Shown here: piece after piece, positions 11,780 to 23,600 of the stretch
How positions within the stretch are numbered: position 1 is the stretch's first letter
Layout: the number at the start of each line of letters is the position of its first letter
Origin: Aristolochia californica
Lineage: Eukaryota > Streptophyta > Magnoliopsida > Piperales > Aristolochiaceae
NCBI GenBank assembly: GCA_029961685.1
Contig: JARWKL010000008.1
Coordinates: forward strand, 4,838,501 to 4,902,500
Length of the DNA: 64,000 nucleotides
Direction of reading: 5' to 3'
The notes under the pieces: generated by a model
Databases searched by the model: none
What the model was told of the DNA's origin: nothing
Seen by the model: the letters and a program-made list of their open reading frames with translations, nothing else
Translations under genes and position numbers: made by a program

Positions 11780-12716
11780 TCCATGATAGAAGGAGGCTAT
11801 TGATGAAGAAGTGCACAACTTATATGAAAATCAAACCTGGTCCTTAGCATCACTCCTGAATGGTAAAAGACCAGTTGGTTGTAGATGGGTGTTTTCGGTG
11901 AAACATAACCCGGATGGATTGGTTGCTTGTCTTAAAGCTCGACTCTTTGCTAAAGGTTATACTCACTGATATGGGATAGATTATGAGGAGACCTTCTCTC
12001 CTGTTTCAAAATTGAATTCGGTACGTATCATCGTATATATTGTTGCTAACACATCATGGCCCGTATATCAATTGAATGTCAAAAATACCTTTTTAAATGG
12101 TGATATACGTAAGGAAATTTATATGGTTCAACCATCTGGTTATGTGATTGAGGGAGAGTTGATATGCCGTTTAAAAAAATATTTATATGGGCTTAAACAG
12201 TTTCCTCGGGCATGGTTTGATAAATTTAGTCAAGCACTTCTACGGTTTGGTTTTCATCGGTGCTCAGTTGATCATTCGGTATATTTTAAAGATACTGTCA
12301 AAGGAAAAATATTATTAGCTGTATATGTTGATGATATTATCTTAACCGGTGATGATGCTCAGAGCATACAAGAAGTGAAGAATATGATATGTCAGGAATT
12401 CAAGACTAATGATTTGGGTATGCTTAAATATTTTTTGGGCACAAAAGTTCTTCAATCCAAGCATGGGCTAATATTGTCTCAGTGGAAATATGTATTGGAT
12501 CTCCTTGAAGAAACAAGAATGAAGGGTTGTCGACCAATTGTCACACCTATGGATACAAATGTAAAATTGTGTGCCACGAATGGAGAAGATATTGATATTG
12601 GCAAATATCAAAGACTCGTAGGAAAATTGATCTATCTCACGGTAACTAGGCCGGAAATATCATATGTTGTAATTGTGGTGAGTCAATTCATGCACAAACC
12701 ACAAATTACCCACTGA
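11780..12716 (+). pseudogene. Reverse transcriptase of copia D
   Basis: From EEVHNLYENQTWSL and GCRWVFSVKHNPDG (about 11790-11930), through VKNTFLNGDIRKEIYM, YGLKQFPRAWFDKF and the catalytic YVDDIILTGDD (about 12325-12357), to YQRLVGKLIYL. A stop near 11970 splits the start from the 234-codon frame at 12012-12716. Confidence 0.88.
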
Positions 12717-12719
12717 CAG

Positions 12720-13280
12720 GCCTTAGAGAGAATATTACGATACCTAAAAGGAGCTCCGACAAGAGGATTGTTGTATAGAAAACATGGGCACTTCAACATA
12801 GAAGGCTTCTCATATGCAGATTGGGCTGGATCACCTGATGATAGCAAATCTACATAGGGATATTGTACTCTTGTTGGAGGGAACTTGGTTACATGGAAAA
12901 GTATGAAGCAAAATGTGGTTGCAAGACCTAGCGCCAAAGCAGAATACAGGGCTATGGCCCATACAGTTAGTGAACTCTTATGGATAAGGACCCTTATTAC
13001 CGAATTAGGATTTTATAAAAGAGGTTCCATGGGTCTGCATTGTGATAACCAAACAACCATTCATATTACATCAAATCCAGTCTTCCATGAAAGAGCTAAA
13101 CATATTGAGGTGGATTGTCACTTTATACGGGAGAAGTTTCAAGTAAGAATAATCTCCCTCAAACATGTTTCATCTCAAGAGCAAGTAGCTAAAATTCTCA
13201 CTAAAATCGTTACATCTAAAATCCTATCTTTTATATGTGGCAAGCTAGGTATTTATGATGTCTTTTGTCTTCTAGCTTGA
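12720..13280 (+). pseudogene. RNase H of copia D
   Basis: ERILRYLKGAPTRGLLYRK, then DWAGSPDDSKST with a stop where the Gly-Tyr follows (near 12857), then VTWKSMKQNVVARPSAKAEYRAMAHTVSEL and HCDNQTTIHI (12885-13280). It ends KLGIYDVFCLLA, followed by the polypurine tract and 3' LTR. Confidence 0.87.
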
Positions 13281-13287
13281 AGGAGAG

Positions 13288-13678
13288 TGTTAGAAGATAG
13301 ACTCAAGCCCACAAACTCAAGACAAGAAGCCCACAGGTCAAAGGAGTGGCATATGTGTAGAATATGATACTTTCCATAAAGATGGCATAGAGGTGTAAAT
13401 ATGTGTTCCTTTTATGTCATTTGTTTTATCAAGTTGTAGCCCTAAGGGCATTGTAAAACTATAAATAAAGACATTGGCTAAGAGATAGAGCATTGAAGCC
13501 CTATCCACTCCTTCCACAAATTTGTCCAACCTTTCTCTTTCTTATTTGACATAAACCCTTTTTTCCTTAATCCAAACTCTCTCCTTCTACGTTCTTCTTC
13601 TTCTCATCTCCTTTCTCTTTTCCTACTTCTTCTCCCTCATTGATCTAAATTTCTTCTCATGGGATCCTAAATTCTACA
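13288..13678 (+). repeat. 3' LTR of element D
   Basis: Begins TGTTAGAAGATAG and ends TTCTACA. It is close to the 5' LTR but has scattered substitutions and about 28 extra bases near 13527-13560, so the insertion is not very recent. Confidence 0.9.
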
Positions 13679-13713
13679 CTCGAGATTTCAGTCATAGGGT
13701 CCTAAATTCAACA

Positions 13714-14092
13714 TTTAGTATTGAACATAGTCTGGAGGATATCTTATGGCCTTTGTAGATTGTCTAAGCTAGAGCACAATTTAGCTCATGTTTCCAAAAG
13801 TTTTGTAGTTGTCTCTAGATGGGTGACATTGTTGGAGACAAGTTCTTCCATGTTGTTGACGAGCCAAACTAATCACCAAAGTGTCATTTTTTAACCATTT
13901 ATTGTAAGAAATATCTTCCCCATCAATGGGTGATCCAAGTTTGTTTAGGTTACCAAGTAGGTCTCGGGTAATAAGAAACCACCTAACAAATTTTGACAAG
14001 CTCAAGTAATTTGATAACCCACTCAAGGGTATTGTTGTAATCTTGAGAATATCACTCATACTACCAATGTGTTCTTCAGCCATGAGAAACAA
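13714..14092 (-). pseudogene. Gag N-terminus of copia B
   Basis: The minus frame starts at 14092 with MAEEHIGSMSDILKITTIPL, followed by SNYLSLSKFVRWFLITRDLL. It matches the D gag start block for block. The frame shifts near 13860. Gag continues by similarity to the edge of solo LTR C at 13714 and resumes at 7407. Confidence 0.8.
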
Positions 14093-15291
14093 TCCGAGAA
14101 TGATAGTTTACTCAAAATAAGTCATATAGCCTATGTAAGAAACTTTAATAATCAGGAGCCAAGTGAAGCCAAGAGATACGGGTAAATTGAAGGGGAACCC
14201 GAGCTTAATTAGTTATTTAGGCAAGTAAGAGACCAACTTAGGCAAGAAGAATTTCTGGTAAAATAATGTTGTAATTAAAATTCATGTCTTCCTTTTAGAG
14301 TAATAGGAAAAAATCAATCAAGCATAATATATTTCCAAGATCTTTCCAAGATCTTTCCAAAAAATCCTGATGCCAATTTGGAATACAATCAGTCTAGATT
14401 CAGTCATTTATGATTAAGGCAAAATATGACTGATTGAAATTAAACAAATCAGGTCTAATCAAAGAGATCTTGAGGTGTTTTAAGATCTCAAAAATCAGAA
14501 ACTTTCCTCAAATAAGTTGGCACACCTTTGCTTTTCCAAAGAAACACTTCCTTAAATATGTTTTTCTTGCTTCCATTTATGTAAAAGAACAAGGAGCCAA
14601 CTCGTGGCTATGAATCAAACCAGAGGTTCAACATTTTTTTAAACAAAAAAACCCTCTCACAAGTAGTTGTTATAGAAACAACCTTCTTCTTCCAGCTTCT
14701 TCTTTGATCAAGCAAATTGATGAACCTTGGCATCATAGATCATTCATGCATGAGCATATCTTGTTACACTTATAGGAATTCTGAGACATTGAAAAAAAAT
14801 CTCTTAAAAAAACTTAATCCGAGTGGAGTTCCAACTCTTTAAATGCCACAAATCGGCTAGTGAAAAACTTAACATAGTAGCCAAGTGATTAAATTTTCAA
14901 AATTCAATGGATCAAACACTCCTAATAAGCTCAAGACCAATGTTCTTCATTAAAAAATGTTGCACCAACGAAACTTCTCATGCAAGAGATTTCATCATAA
15001 ACTGATTTTCAGCCATAAATCTTGCAAACTGATTGAAAAAATAGCTTTTGACAAGCTTCTTCCAATATGTGATATATAAATCTCAATACTTTCTTATAAT
15101 AAAGAGAATCATCTCTGAATTGTCTTCTCGAGGTAAAAAACGAGAGCATGAAGCCATGAATGGATGATAATAACAAGATGAAAAACTTATCTCAACAAGT
15201 TTCAATCTTGCTTCACAAAGAGCCTTTAATGAGTAGCTTTGATCATAATCTCCTTAGAATATATTCTTGACATGGGGAACCTAAATTCAAT
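14093..15291 (-). other. Untranslated leader of element B
   Basis: About 1.2 kb between gag and the primer-binding site. I see no conserved coding block in it. Its place and lack of coding match a long copia leader. Confidence 0.5.
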
Positions 15292-15303
15292 GCTCTGAGA
15301 CCA
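15292..15303 (-). other. Primer-binding site of element B
   Basis: The minus strand reads TGGTCTCAGAGC, one base from the plant initiator-Met tRNA complement TGGTATCAGAGC. It lies directly next to the 5' LTR. Confidence 0.85.
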
Positions 15304-15693
15304 TGTTGAATTTAGGAACCCATGCTTAGACCCTCGAGCAAAATAAGAGAAGGAGAATAGAAGAAAAGAATAGAGCAAAAAGGAAACTCAAGTAGAGAAG
15401 AGAGAAAGGAAAAGAGAGCGAGATTCCACAAATTGAGAGAAAAGGAGAGAGTTTGATGCTCTACCCCAAGCCAAGAGCTTCTATTTATAGTTTTTTAGAA
15501 GAATTTATAATATCTATAATGCCCTTAAGGCTACAAGCTTTACATGAGAAAAAACATAAGTAGACATGTTCACATTGACTAATTACACCATTGTGTCATC
15601 TTTATGAGATGACACCTTATTTACAATCATCCCATCCCTCTTGGACGTGTGGGCCTTCTCCATACTCATGTGGGCTTGGACCATCTTCTAATA
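15304..15693 (-). repeat. 5' LTR of element B
   Basis: 390 bp, TGTTGAATTT to TTCTAATA, the partner of 661-1089. A minus-strand TATA-like ctataaatagaag lies near 15480-15492. Followed by target duplication ATTCA. Confidence 0.87.
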
Positions 15694-15698
15694 ATTCA

Positions 15699-16240
15699 CA
15701 AGACGGTGATAAAAAACCCAAGGGTACCAATAAAAAGTTTCAATGGATTTTAAAACACCCATATATATAAAGGACCAACCATAGCAACGCACCAAAAAGG
15801 GTTGGCCAAATGGGTTAAATGAGAGTCAAATAAAGGATAGTAGGGGGAAGGCTATCAAATAAGAAAAAGGTAATAGGTAATGAAAAAGGAAGATAAGATG
15901 AAGTTGGGGTCATCATGTGCTTTATTTTCCTAAGTAATTCAAATTCTTCATCATATGAACCAATGCCGACAACAGTCAGCAAATAATGAACCCAAGGCAA
16001 GCAACCGAAGAGTTCGTCTCCAACAAAGAGACACAATAGCTACTACAGTACATACCAAATATGTAGGTATATAAAAGCGGATAACCGGTAAATAATGAAA
16101 GTCCTTAAGAGTAATAAGTACACCTGAAATAATCTGCAATGAATCCATCATTGAATAAAGAAGTTGTACACCAAGTAATAAGTTGAGGATAATCCAAGGT
16201 AATAATCCAACCGAAGTCTAGGGAATGAGTTAAGGGAATG
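15699..16240 (-). mobile_element. Element A interior, right part (non-coding)
   Basis: Continues element A after insertion B. It aligns by eye with 54100-54340 in element G, including the gagagtcaaataaagga block. No coding pattern. The right boundary of A is not defined. Confidence 0.5.
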
Positions 16241-16560
16241 AGTCAAAGAACCAAGTCAAGGGACCAAGTTAAGAGTGAGTGAGCCCGAGTTAAAAGACTG
16301 AGTTATGTCAAGTCGATTTTAGACCAATATATCCGAGTTGCGGGAGGAATCAACATAGTACTTGGGACCGGGACCGGTATACCAAAGGCAGAGAGCAAGT
16401 TGGCCGAGTCAAAGAACCAAGTCAAGGGACCAAGTTAAAGAGTGAGTGAACCCGAGTTAAAAGACTGAGTTACATCGAGTCAATTTTAGACCAATATATC
16501 CGAGTTGCGGGAGGAATCGATATAGTACTTGGGACCAGGACCAGTATACCAAGTCGGCCG
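16241..16560. repeat. Tandem repeat, 165-bp unit, two copies
   Basis: Copies begin with gagtcaaagaaccaagtc at 16241 and 16406. Both contain ccgagttgcgggaggaatc and end near accgg/accag-tataccaa. The gagt/ccgagt motif also recurs irregularly from 16200 to 16640. Confidence 0.8.
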
Positions 16561-17589
16561 AGTCAGGCTGACTCATGAGTCCAAGTTGACCCGATCCGAG
16601 TCAGAATTCGTTGGAACTGAGTCAATCCGAGTTAGGCTAATATGTAATAATAGAGTGAGGATAAATCAATCAAGAATCATAAGCCTTAAACTCATATTTG
16701 GATTATCAAAATACACTATGCAGCAACTCGGATATATTTCTCAAACAGAATCATCTTCCACTTGCTGCTGCCGTTAATTTACTCATGCAAATGGTTACAG
16801 CTACAGCCAATCCTCAAACATCAGCAAGAGAGCAACGGTAACCGAGCAGTAATCGGAAAGCAAGAAGACAATCCAGATTCAGAATGAATCCGAATGTATA
16901 TGTCAACCAAAGAATCTGCCAATCAGAAAAGTTTTCGAATGAAGATGCCAACCAGAATGGGAACGTCCAAAACAGCAAGGCAGACAAAAAAATTCTGCTG
17001 TTAAACGAGATACGGTTTGGCTGGCAATGAAGAATCAATTAAAAAAAACAGCAACTTGATATATGGAACGTGATACCAGGACATACAAGGACAAACAGTT
17101 AATGACTCGAACCAGAGAAGCGTAATACCAGGACAAGCCATAAACTCCATTCTTAATCATGACTCGCGACCTTAAAAGCATTCCTTACTGACCTCCAACT
17201 ATATGCCCAATATTGCCACTTACTTGCAGTCAATTATGTAACATGTAATCAAAATATCAAATTGTATACAGAAGCAAAAGGAATTACTAACAAAATGAGT
17301 TACATGAGATGACAAATTAAATCACCATCGCCTCGACACAGTTTTTTTAGTATAGCCTCAGAAGAGAACAGAAAAAAGAGAAAGAATAATCAGAGCCAAT
17401 TCTTTACTATTTTGAGGATCTTCTCTCTTAACACAAAAATTAGCCAACAAACAGCCCTTTGCAATGCAATTCACAATAACGTCAGCCCATGATCATCCTT
17501 GTGTTAATTACGATCAGCGGACACTCCAATCTCGTGGAAAGCTGCCATTAATTATAGGACTGCAGAAGGGGGGCAACTCGTTATTTTCA
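16561..17589. other. Spacer and likely 3' UTR of the KH gene
   Basis: No coding pattern. The part adjoining 17589 should hold the 3' untranslated region and poly(A) site of the minus-strand KH gene. I cannot place the cleavage site from sequence alone. Confidence 0.4.
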
Positions 17590-17680
17590 CTATGACCTCT
17601 CAGCATTCAATGAAACCTTTTGCATAATCATGGATTCGGCCGTACGAATTGATGCTCGTGAACCTGTTATGGTAACTTTC
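17590..17680 (-). CDS. KH gene exon 8
   Basis: 91 nt after acceptor CAG, ending in TAG. Encodes the last KH3 helix and C-terminus ([18 protein letters not shown] to LNAERS). Confidence 0.93.
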
Positions 17681-20600
17681 CTGCCAAAAGCTCCAGGATA
17701 TAACCAAATTAGAATCAACCCACATGGATCCATCCCATAACCAGCTACCATGCACTGACTACTCTTATGGTCTCCTTTTGAAAGCCAAGGGGAGAGGACA
17801 GGATTTAAATTATTCGCAGATAACATAATAAATTAATAATTTCTTTGGAAACATTTAACAATGACAAAGTATGTAAAAAAAACAGGTGCATAAGTATTAC
17901 CAACAGCCCTCGTATAATATATACTAACCTGTCAGATGTACCGGAAATGAAATCACCTCTATCTGATATCTTTATCCTGGCCCCACTAGCCTGCAACAGA
18001 ACGTATTTTACTCCAATGACCATATGTAGATAGAATGATCCCAAAAGAATAACTACTCGTAGTAGGGAAAATAGCTCCTTTAGGATGGACAAAATGACTA
18101 AATATAAACAAAAAGTTATTTAAAGAAAAGAAGAAAAATTGAAAGAAAGAAAAGCATGCTCAACCTGACTGATCTCCATAATGTTCCTTCCACCACGACC
18201 CACAACAGCCCCAACATGCTCATCTGCTATACCAATCGTGACTGAATTGTTTTGATCTTCATTAGATTCAGCTGATGACCTTGAGACAACTGGGGACATA
18301 AGACCCTACCAAGACATAAAAGTTATATAAATAACCAGTAAGCAACTCAGAATATCAACTTCCAACCAGATGGGAGTCAAGGTGTTAAGATTCTAAAGAA
18401 AGGAATACCTCAATTGTGGATTCTCTAACCTAAAAAATATATGGCAACCATAAATTAGTGTAAACAAGAAAATAGCCAAAATTAGAAGGCTTGCAAAGAA
18501 TCACCCAGTAATTTGGAAAACAGTTTGGTACCAACAGATGGTTCAACAGTAAATGAAAGGTAAAATGACCACACCCAATCAACCACTAAAATATTAAGAA
18601 CAATCCACTCAAACAGCGTCTAGAAACTAAATGTTCACTCTTTATTTTTATTTTTTTTCTCTTATAGACAAGACAAACCTACTGCATCGGTGGAGAAATA
18701 AGCTAATGATAGATCAGAAATTACAATAGTACAATAGCATAGAAAACAAAACTACTGCTCGGGACAAAGTTGAACACTCATTCAGCCCCAAAATAGCAGT
18801 TCAGTGAGCTCACAAAACACCCAACAAACATGTAAACATCTTTCTTCTTAAATATCTCAAAAATCAATATTCAGATAATTAAATTGATTAAAAATCAAGA
18901 ACATTCAAACTAATGTTTAAATTGATTACAACCAGTCATTACTTGGATAAGCAGACCATAAATTGACATTAATAAGTTCCTCAAACCAAAGAGTATAAAG
19001 TATTGTATCCAAAGGTTCAGTTAGCTCCCTCGTAGTACTTCCTTCAACCAAAGTTCATCAAATTTTTTCAAACATTTACAAACTTGTTCATTTTTTAAAC
19101 GGAAAAAAAAAGGGATATTACTCCTTTGATACAAAGTTCATCAAATTCTTTTTAAAAGCTACACCAAATTTACGAAAGCATCCTTTTGGAATCTTTTTGA
19201 ATTCTTTTTCTGGCCTAATGATCCTTAATGTTTCTCAAACAGTAATCCAGAGACTGTCAATAAGTTCCTAACTAGCAGACTTTTCTCCAATCTCTGGGCA
19301 CCTGATATGGCTGACCAGTATCATACGCTGTTACATGAAGAACAGTGTTAGAATCCATGTAAGAGAATTTTGGTCATTTCACCAATCTGGTATACACTTG
19401 TGAGATAGCAGTAGGTGTCATGTTAGAAGTATAAATCCTAAGTCTGATAAAATTCCGAGTATTCAGCAAGTTACAAGTGTTAAAGCTATCAGGGGTATTT
19501 TTGTAACTTTGATAATCTTTTTACTTAAGAGGTATTTTAATAGAAAGGGAGGTCGATTTTTACCCTGATTGAGTGCAGTTTCACATCCTTCTCCTTCTCT
19601 CTATTTTGTCTCTTTTTCTTTCTTTTTATCCCTAAAGCTCACATTTTTACAGTCTGCATGGCTTATTACCAGTTACAACCATGAAGAAGAAGACAAATTA
19701 GTATATCAAGAAGATGATATGCCACGTCAACTAAGGGAGCAAGATAATGAACAAGGGATTTTCAAACACCCATTATATTCCAACATAGACAAGTACAACA
19801 TTTGGCATATTTAATAAGTTACATAAAATAAGTACAACATTTAGCATATTTAACAACTTAAACACTTTAATAATACATATGATCGTGTCAACTAATACAT
19901 AAACCTAGTTATTGCACCTTTGCATTTAACCCTTTTTAAGACACACTACAACACTCGATAGCCTGGTGATCCATGTGGCCAATGAGCCGAAGACCAAATC
20001 CATATCATTTGATCCTTAAAGGACCACTTTCCATGTGGAGTAAAGCAATAAGAGAACCAAATGAAACACACAAAACTTGGAAAAAAGATTACAAAATACT
20101 TCCAAGCTAAAATTTTGGATTCCATTAGTTTCCTTCCAAAGTTAACAGCTAGCTAGGAGGCCAAGATATTAGTGCAGGATCTTCCCAACCTACAACCAAT
20201 GTACAATTCTTCGTTCACTCGTGCTCAAATAATAAGTCTGAAGTGTAGAGTAAACACACAAGCCACAGAATTATGAAATTTTTAACCACCACCACAAAGA
20301 CGACAGTAAAGGATAATGACAGCAGTTATAACTGTCTAACTTCTTCCACTACCCTACCTTTAAGAAGCTGAAAAATTGCACTTAATCTTCAATAAAATCA
20401 AACCATTTGACCCTTGGGAAACTTACTACTTAAAAACTACTATAACCAAAAAAGTAGAAAAGAACAGACCTTGTTATTCTGGAACTTTCCTCCTGCCCCA
20501 TTTGGTCCAAAATTGTATGCTACTGTTCCAAAAGAAGGAAGGACATAGCCAACCGGCATACCATGAAAACCGGAAAAGTTAACACCTAAATATTCAAATT

Positions 20601-23600
20601 AAAGGAAAATTATAATGCATCGACTTTCCTGTCTAACTACTGAATACAGAATCAAACATCATAGGCCTAGCAAACACATTAGAAAAAAGACATGCAGTTT
20701 ACTTTTTTGTTTTTTTAATTGAAAATCGTGCACAACACTTATCTAACGGATCCAGTATATTATATGTTAAACGAATAAGGTTTTCATTGTTTTCTGCGAA
20801 CAGCCCACTATGAATTTTGCATAATCTCCCTTTTTAATTTATGAATGAGTAACAACATTTATTTCATCACGATCTAGTTCCATAAATAAGTATCATCTAT
20901 TTTGTCACGGTTTTGCCATGGATTCAGGATGGACCATACTTATGTTCCATTGCAGGTAAACAACACTTGGACACCTGGAGATTTGTCAGGTGCTAGCAAA
21001 GACAGTATCTCAGTATGACATCTTGTACCTTTCTTTTGTAACTATCATTCTTTATGTTCTTCTAAAATCACATATCCTTAAAACGATATTCATTAGGGAT
21101 TAATCTAGTAATGTTCTTTGGGTATATTCTGCTCCCTTTGGCCGATATGGTTCTACTGAGGTAGAGCTCAACCCTTCTTAGTGGGATTCGGGTTTATAAG
21201 CAGCACTTCTCAAATCCATTGCTCATTGAAGGGCACTCTTTGGTGATCCTCTCTTGGTTTGCATTTGGAAAGAGGCCTCCCTGGCATTTTCTTCACATCT
21301 TTGAATAAATTGTGGATCATCCCTCTCCCCTTGATTTCAGTGGCCGAATGTAGTGTGTCCTGCAACTCGATGGCAAACACATTGGCTAGACACAGGGTTA
21401 GGTTGAATGTCATCCAAGAGTGGGAGTTTTTTCCTTGTCATGTAAGCTGAGCATTTTAGCTTGCTCAATGTTAGTAATTCTGTTTTTTTTTGGGTGCCTT
21501 CGATCCTTGGCACTCTTCTCTCCCTCTTATAATCTTATTTTGTCGCTTTATTAATGAAATTCTCATTATTCTAAAGAAAACATATCGTTAAAAGGGCTAC
21601 GCAAGAACATATGGTGAAAGAGTCAAGCAAAAACTACCATCTCAAGGTTTCGGTTGTGCGTAAATTCTCATCATATTGTCCCCAAGAAGAGATGTATTAA
21701 TGATTATATGGAGCACCCTTGACCAAAGGAATGTTAGATGTGTTGGACACACCTCCTGACAAGTGCATGGAACAGATCCAGAGTTTAGGTGAATTTAGAA
21801 AACAAAAGCTTAAGTTCTTTGTTTACCAAAAATATAAAAGAGATGTTCTAAAAAAGGAAAAAATGAATAAGAAGTTTCTCAATCATGACCAAATTCCGAG
21901 CTTTCTGAAACTCATAAGAAAGAAGAAATTTGCCTCACAGAAGTGTTTCAGACATAGAAATTTGTAGGTTCACAAATTAATTTGAAACTTAAGCAAGCAT
22001 CAGTGATTTAAATGAGACCTATGAGGTTGTAAAGAAAAAAAATCAAGAAAAGCAATCAAAAGTCAACAAGATATGTTGCCCATATCATGGCCAAGACATG
22101 CTCAAAATAAATATAGAAACAATTATATCTTGTAATTATCTGGTTGTCCTTTTCAGACTTTTTTTTAACTCCTGAGTAGCTCTTATATATTCCTCCACTT
22201 CTGCAAAGCATCTTCTTATATTGTATTACAGGTTATCCATCCCCGATCTCTTGTTTCATGTTATTTATATTGCCCTTACTCCTCCACTGTTTCCAATCAC
22301 TTTATACATTCTATTTATCAACCAATCTATATAAAGTATGGTGATAGATTACTCTAAGTAGTACTGAGTAGCAGGAAGAGTCCAATTCCAAACTAAAAAA
22401 AGATAAAACAAAAAAAAAAAAATGAATAAGAGAATTGAATACGGTACCTGCATAAGAATAAGGAGCATTAACAGATTGAGAGTAATGAGCATCTTCAGCT
22501 AGTTTTGACAAAATCAAATAGACAGCTCTCATTTGTTCTTCTAAGGAACCTGTGAGAGTCACAAGCCTGTCATGCAACCCCATAAAATTGTTCTCTTGCG
22601 GAGAAATCTTGATGCCAGCTTGAGAATCCTCTTGAAATGACCTGCTCAACAAAGAGTTCAATTGAACTTTCTCCTCGAAAACATTTTTTTTTTTCTTACA
22701 AATGGGAAGGAAATTTTGTTAAAAGGAGAAGAATACAATTTAATTACGAGCAAAGAAGTCCATATTAATATCTTTTCTTCTTCCTTAAGAGACAAAAAAA
22801 AGTCACTCAAGTGGAAGCCCTAATAACCATCCTGCTCTCTTATAGTGATCATTTTGATGTGAAGCAATCTAGTTGATATTACTGAAAACCTTTCAAAATG
22901 CTTTGGACATTAATTCTGAATGTAGTAGATATAATTTTCGTTAGAAATATCTCATGCATGTTTTTTAGGTTTTTTTATGAAAGGCGATTTTATTAAGAGA
23001 ACCAAAAAAGGAGCTAACTCCTAACAACAAGAGATTGCAAGGAAGCTCCCAGCTTGGCTAAAACATCAGCCACAAAATTGTTGATCTCGGGATGAGAGAC
23101 CAAAAACAATTGACAATTTCCATAATTTCATAATAAAGTGTCCCAATGGCACCACGAAGGCACTGAGGAATGCTCACACCAGCTGTTCACCACCTTAGAA
23201 TCTCCTTCAATAAGAATGGGTCGGGTGCGGTGATTGCGGAAAACACGGAGCCCATTAAGCAGGCTGTGGATCTCAGTCGTTGTGGAATCTGCAATACTGA
23301 GAGGGCAGGAAAAGGAAACAATTTGGTTCCCAAGAGAGTCATGTATCACTCCGCCGAAGCCAACTAGGACAGGGTTGTCGAAAGAGGATCTGTCAAAATT
23401 TAATTTAAGGACACCAGCAGGCGGCAGGGTCCACTCAGAATTAATTGGGGGCTTCAAAGAAGTGTGAAGCTCGGGATGGAAGATCCCAAGAAGGGGGAGA
23501 AGGCTTTTCGAGAGTGGAGCCATGTAGCAATATTTCCTGAAATAGTTTCAACGACTCTTTCTTGAGAGTTGAACTTGGCATTGAATCTCCTTTGATTGTG

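Larger units (their letters stand above)
7810..13678 (+). mobile_element. Copia element D, complete structure, degenerate coding
   Basis: LTRs 7810-8172 (363 bp) and 13288-13678 (391 bp) are flanked by the target duplication CTCGA (7805-7809 and 13679-13683). The primer-binding site TGGTATCAGAGG lies at 8173-8184 and a polypurine tract AAGGAGAG precedes the 3' LTR. Gag, protease, integrase, RT and RNase H follow in copia order. Stops and frameshifts occur in gag, integrase and before RT. D sits inside LTR C. Confidence 0.93.
7408..13713 (+). mobile_element. Solo LTR C, split by copia D
   Basis: LTR sequence from TGTTACAACG to AATTCAACA, flanked by the 5-bp duplication TTTAG (7403-7407 and 13714-13718). 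Removing D leaves an LTR of about 432 bp, close to related solo LTR F (about 434 bp). The body shares long blocks with F and G, including tataaatagaggttcatgtact. With one LTR and a target duplication, recombination between two LTRs is the usual explanation. B gag reads on across the site. Confidence 0.85.
661..15693 (-). mobile_element. Copia element B, nested and broken
   Basis: A Ty1/copia retrotransposon on the minus strand. LTRs are 661-1089 and 15304-15693. The flanking 5-bp duplication ATTCA lies at 656-660 and 15694-15698. A primer-binding site lies just inside the 5' LTR and a polypurine tract just inside the 3' LTR. In minus-strand order the content is a 1.2-kb leader, gag N-terminus, gag zinc knuckle, GAG-pre-integrase, integrase, reverse transcriptase and RNase H, all with stops and frameshifts. 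Gag is split by solo LTR C (7408-13713), which itself contains copia D. Part of gag to integrase is present three times. Confidence 0.9.

Noticed and set aside
19347..19651. Solo LTR in intron 5
   Set aside because: TG...CA ends and a pyrimidine-rich 3' part are suggestive, but flanking pentamers do not match and no partner was found; kept only as a remark.
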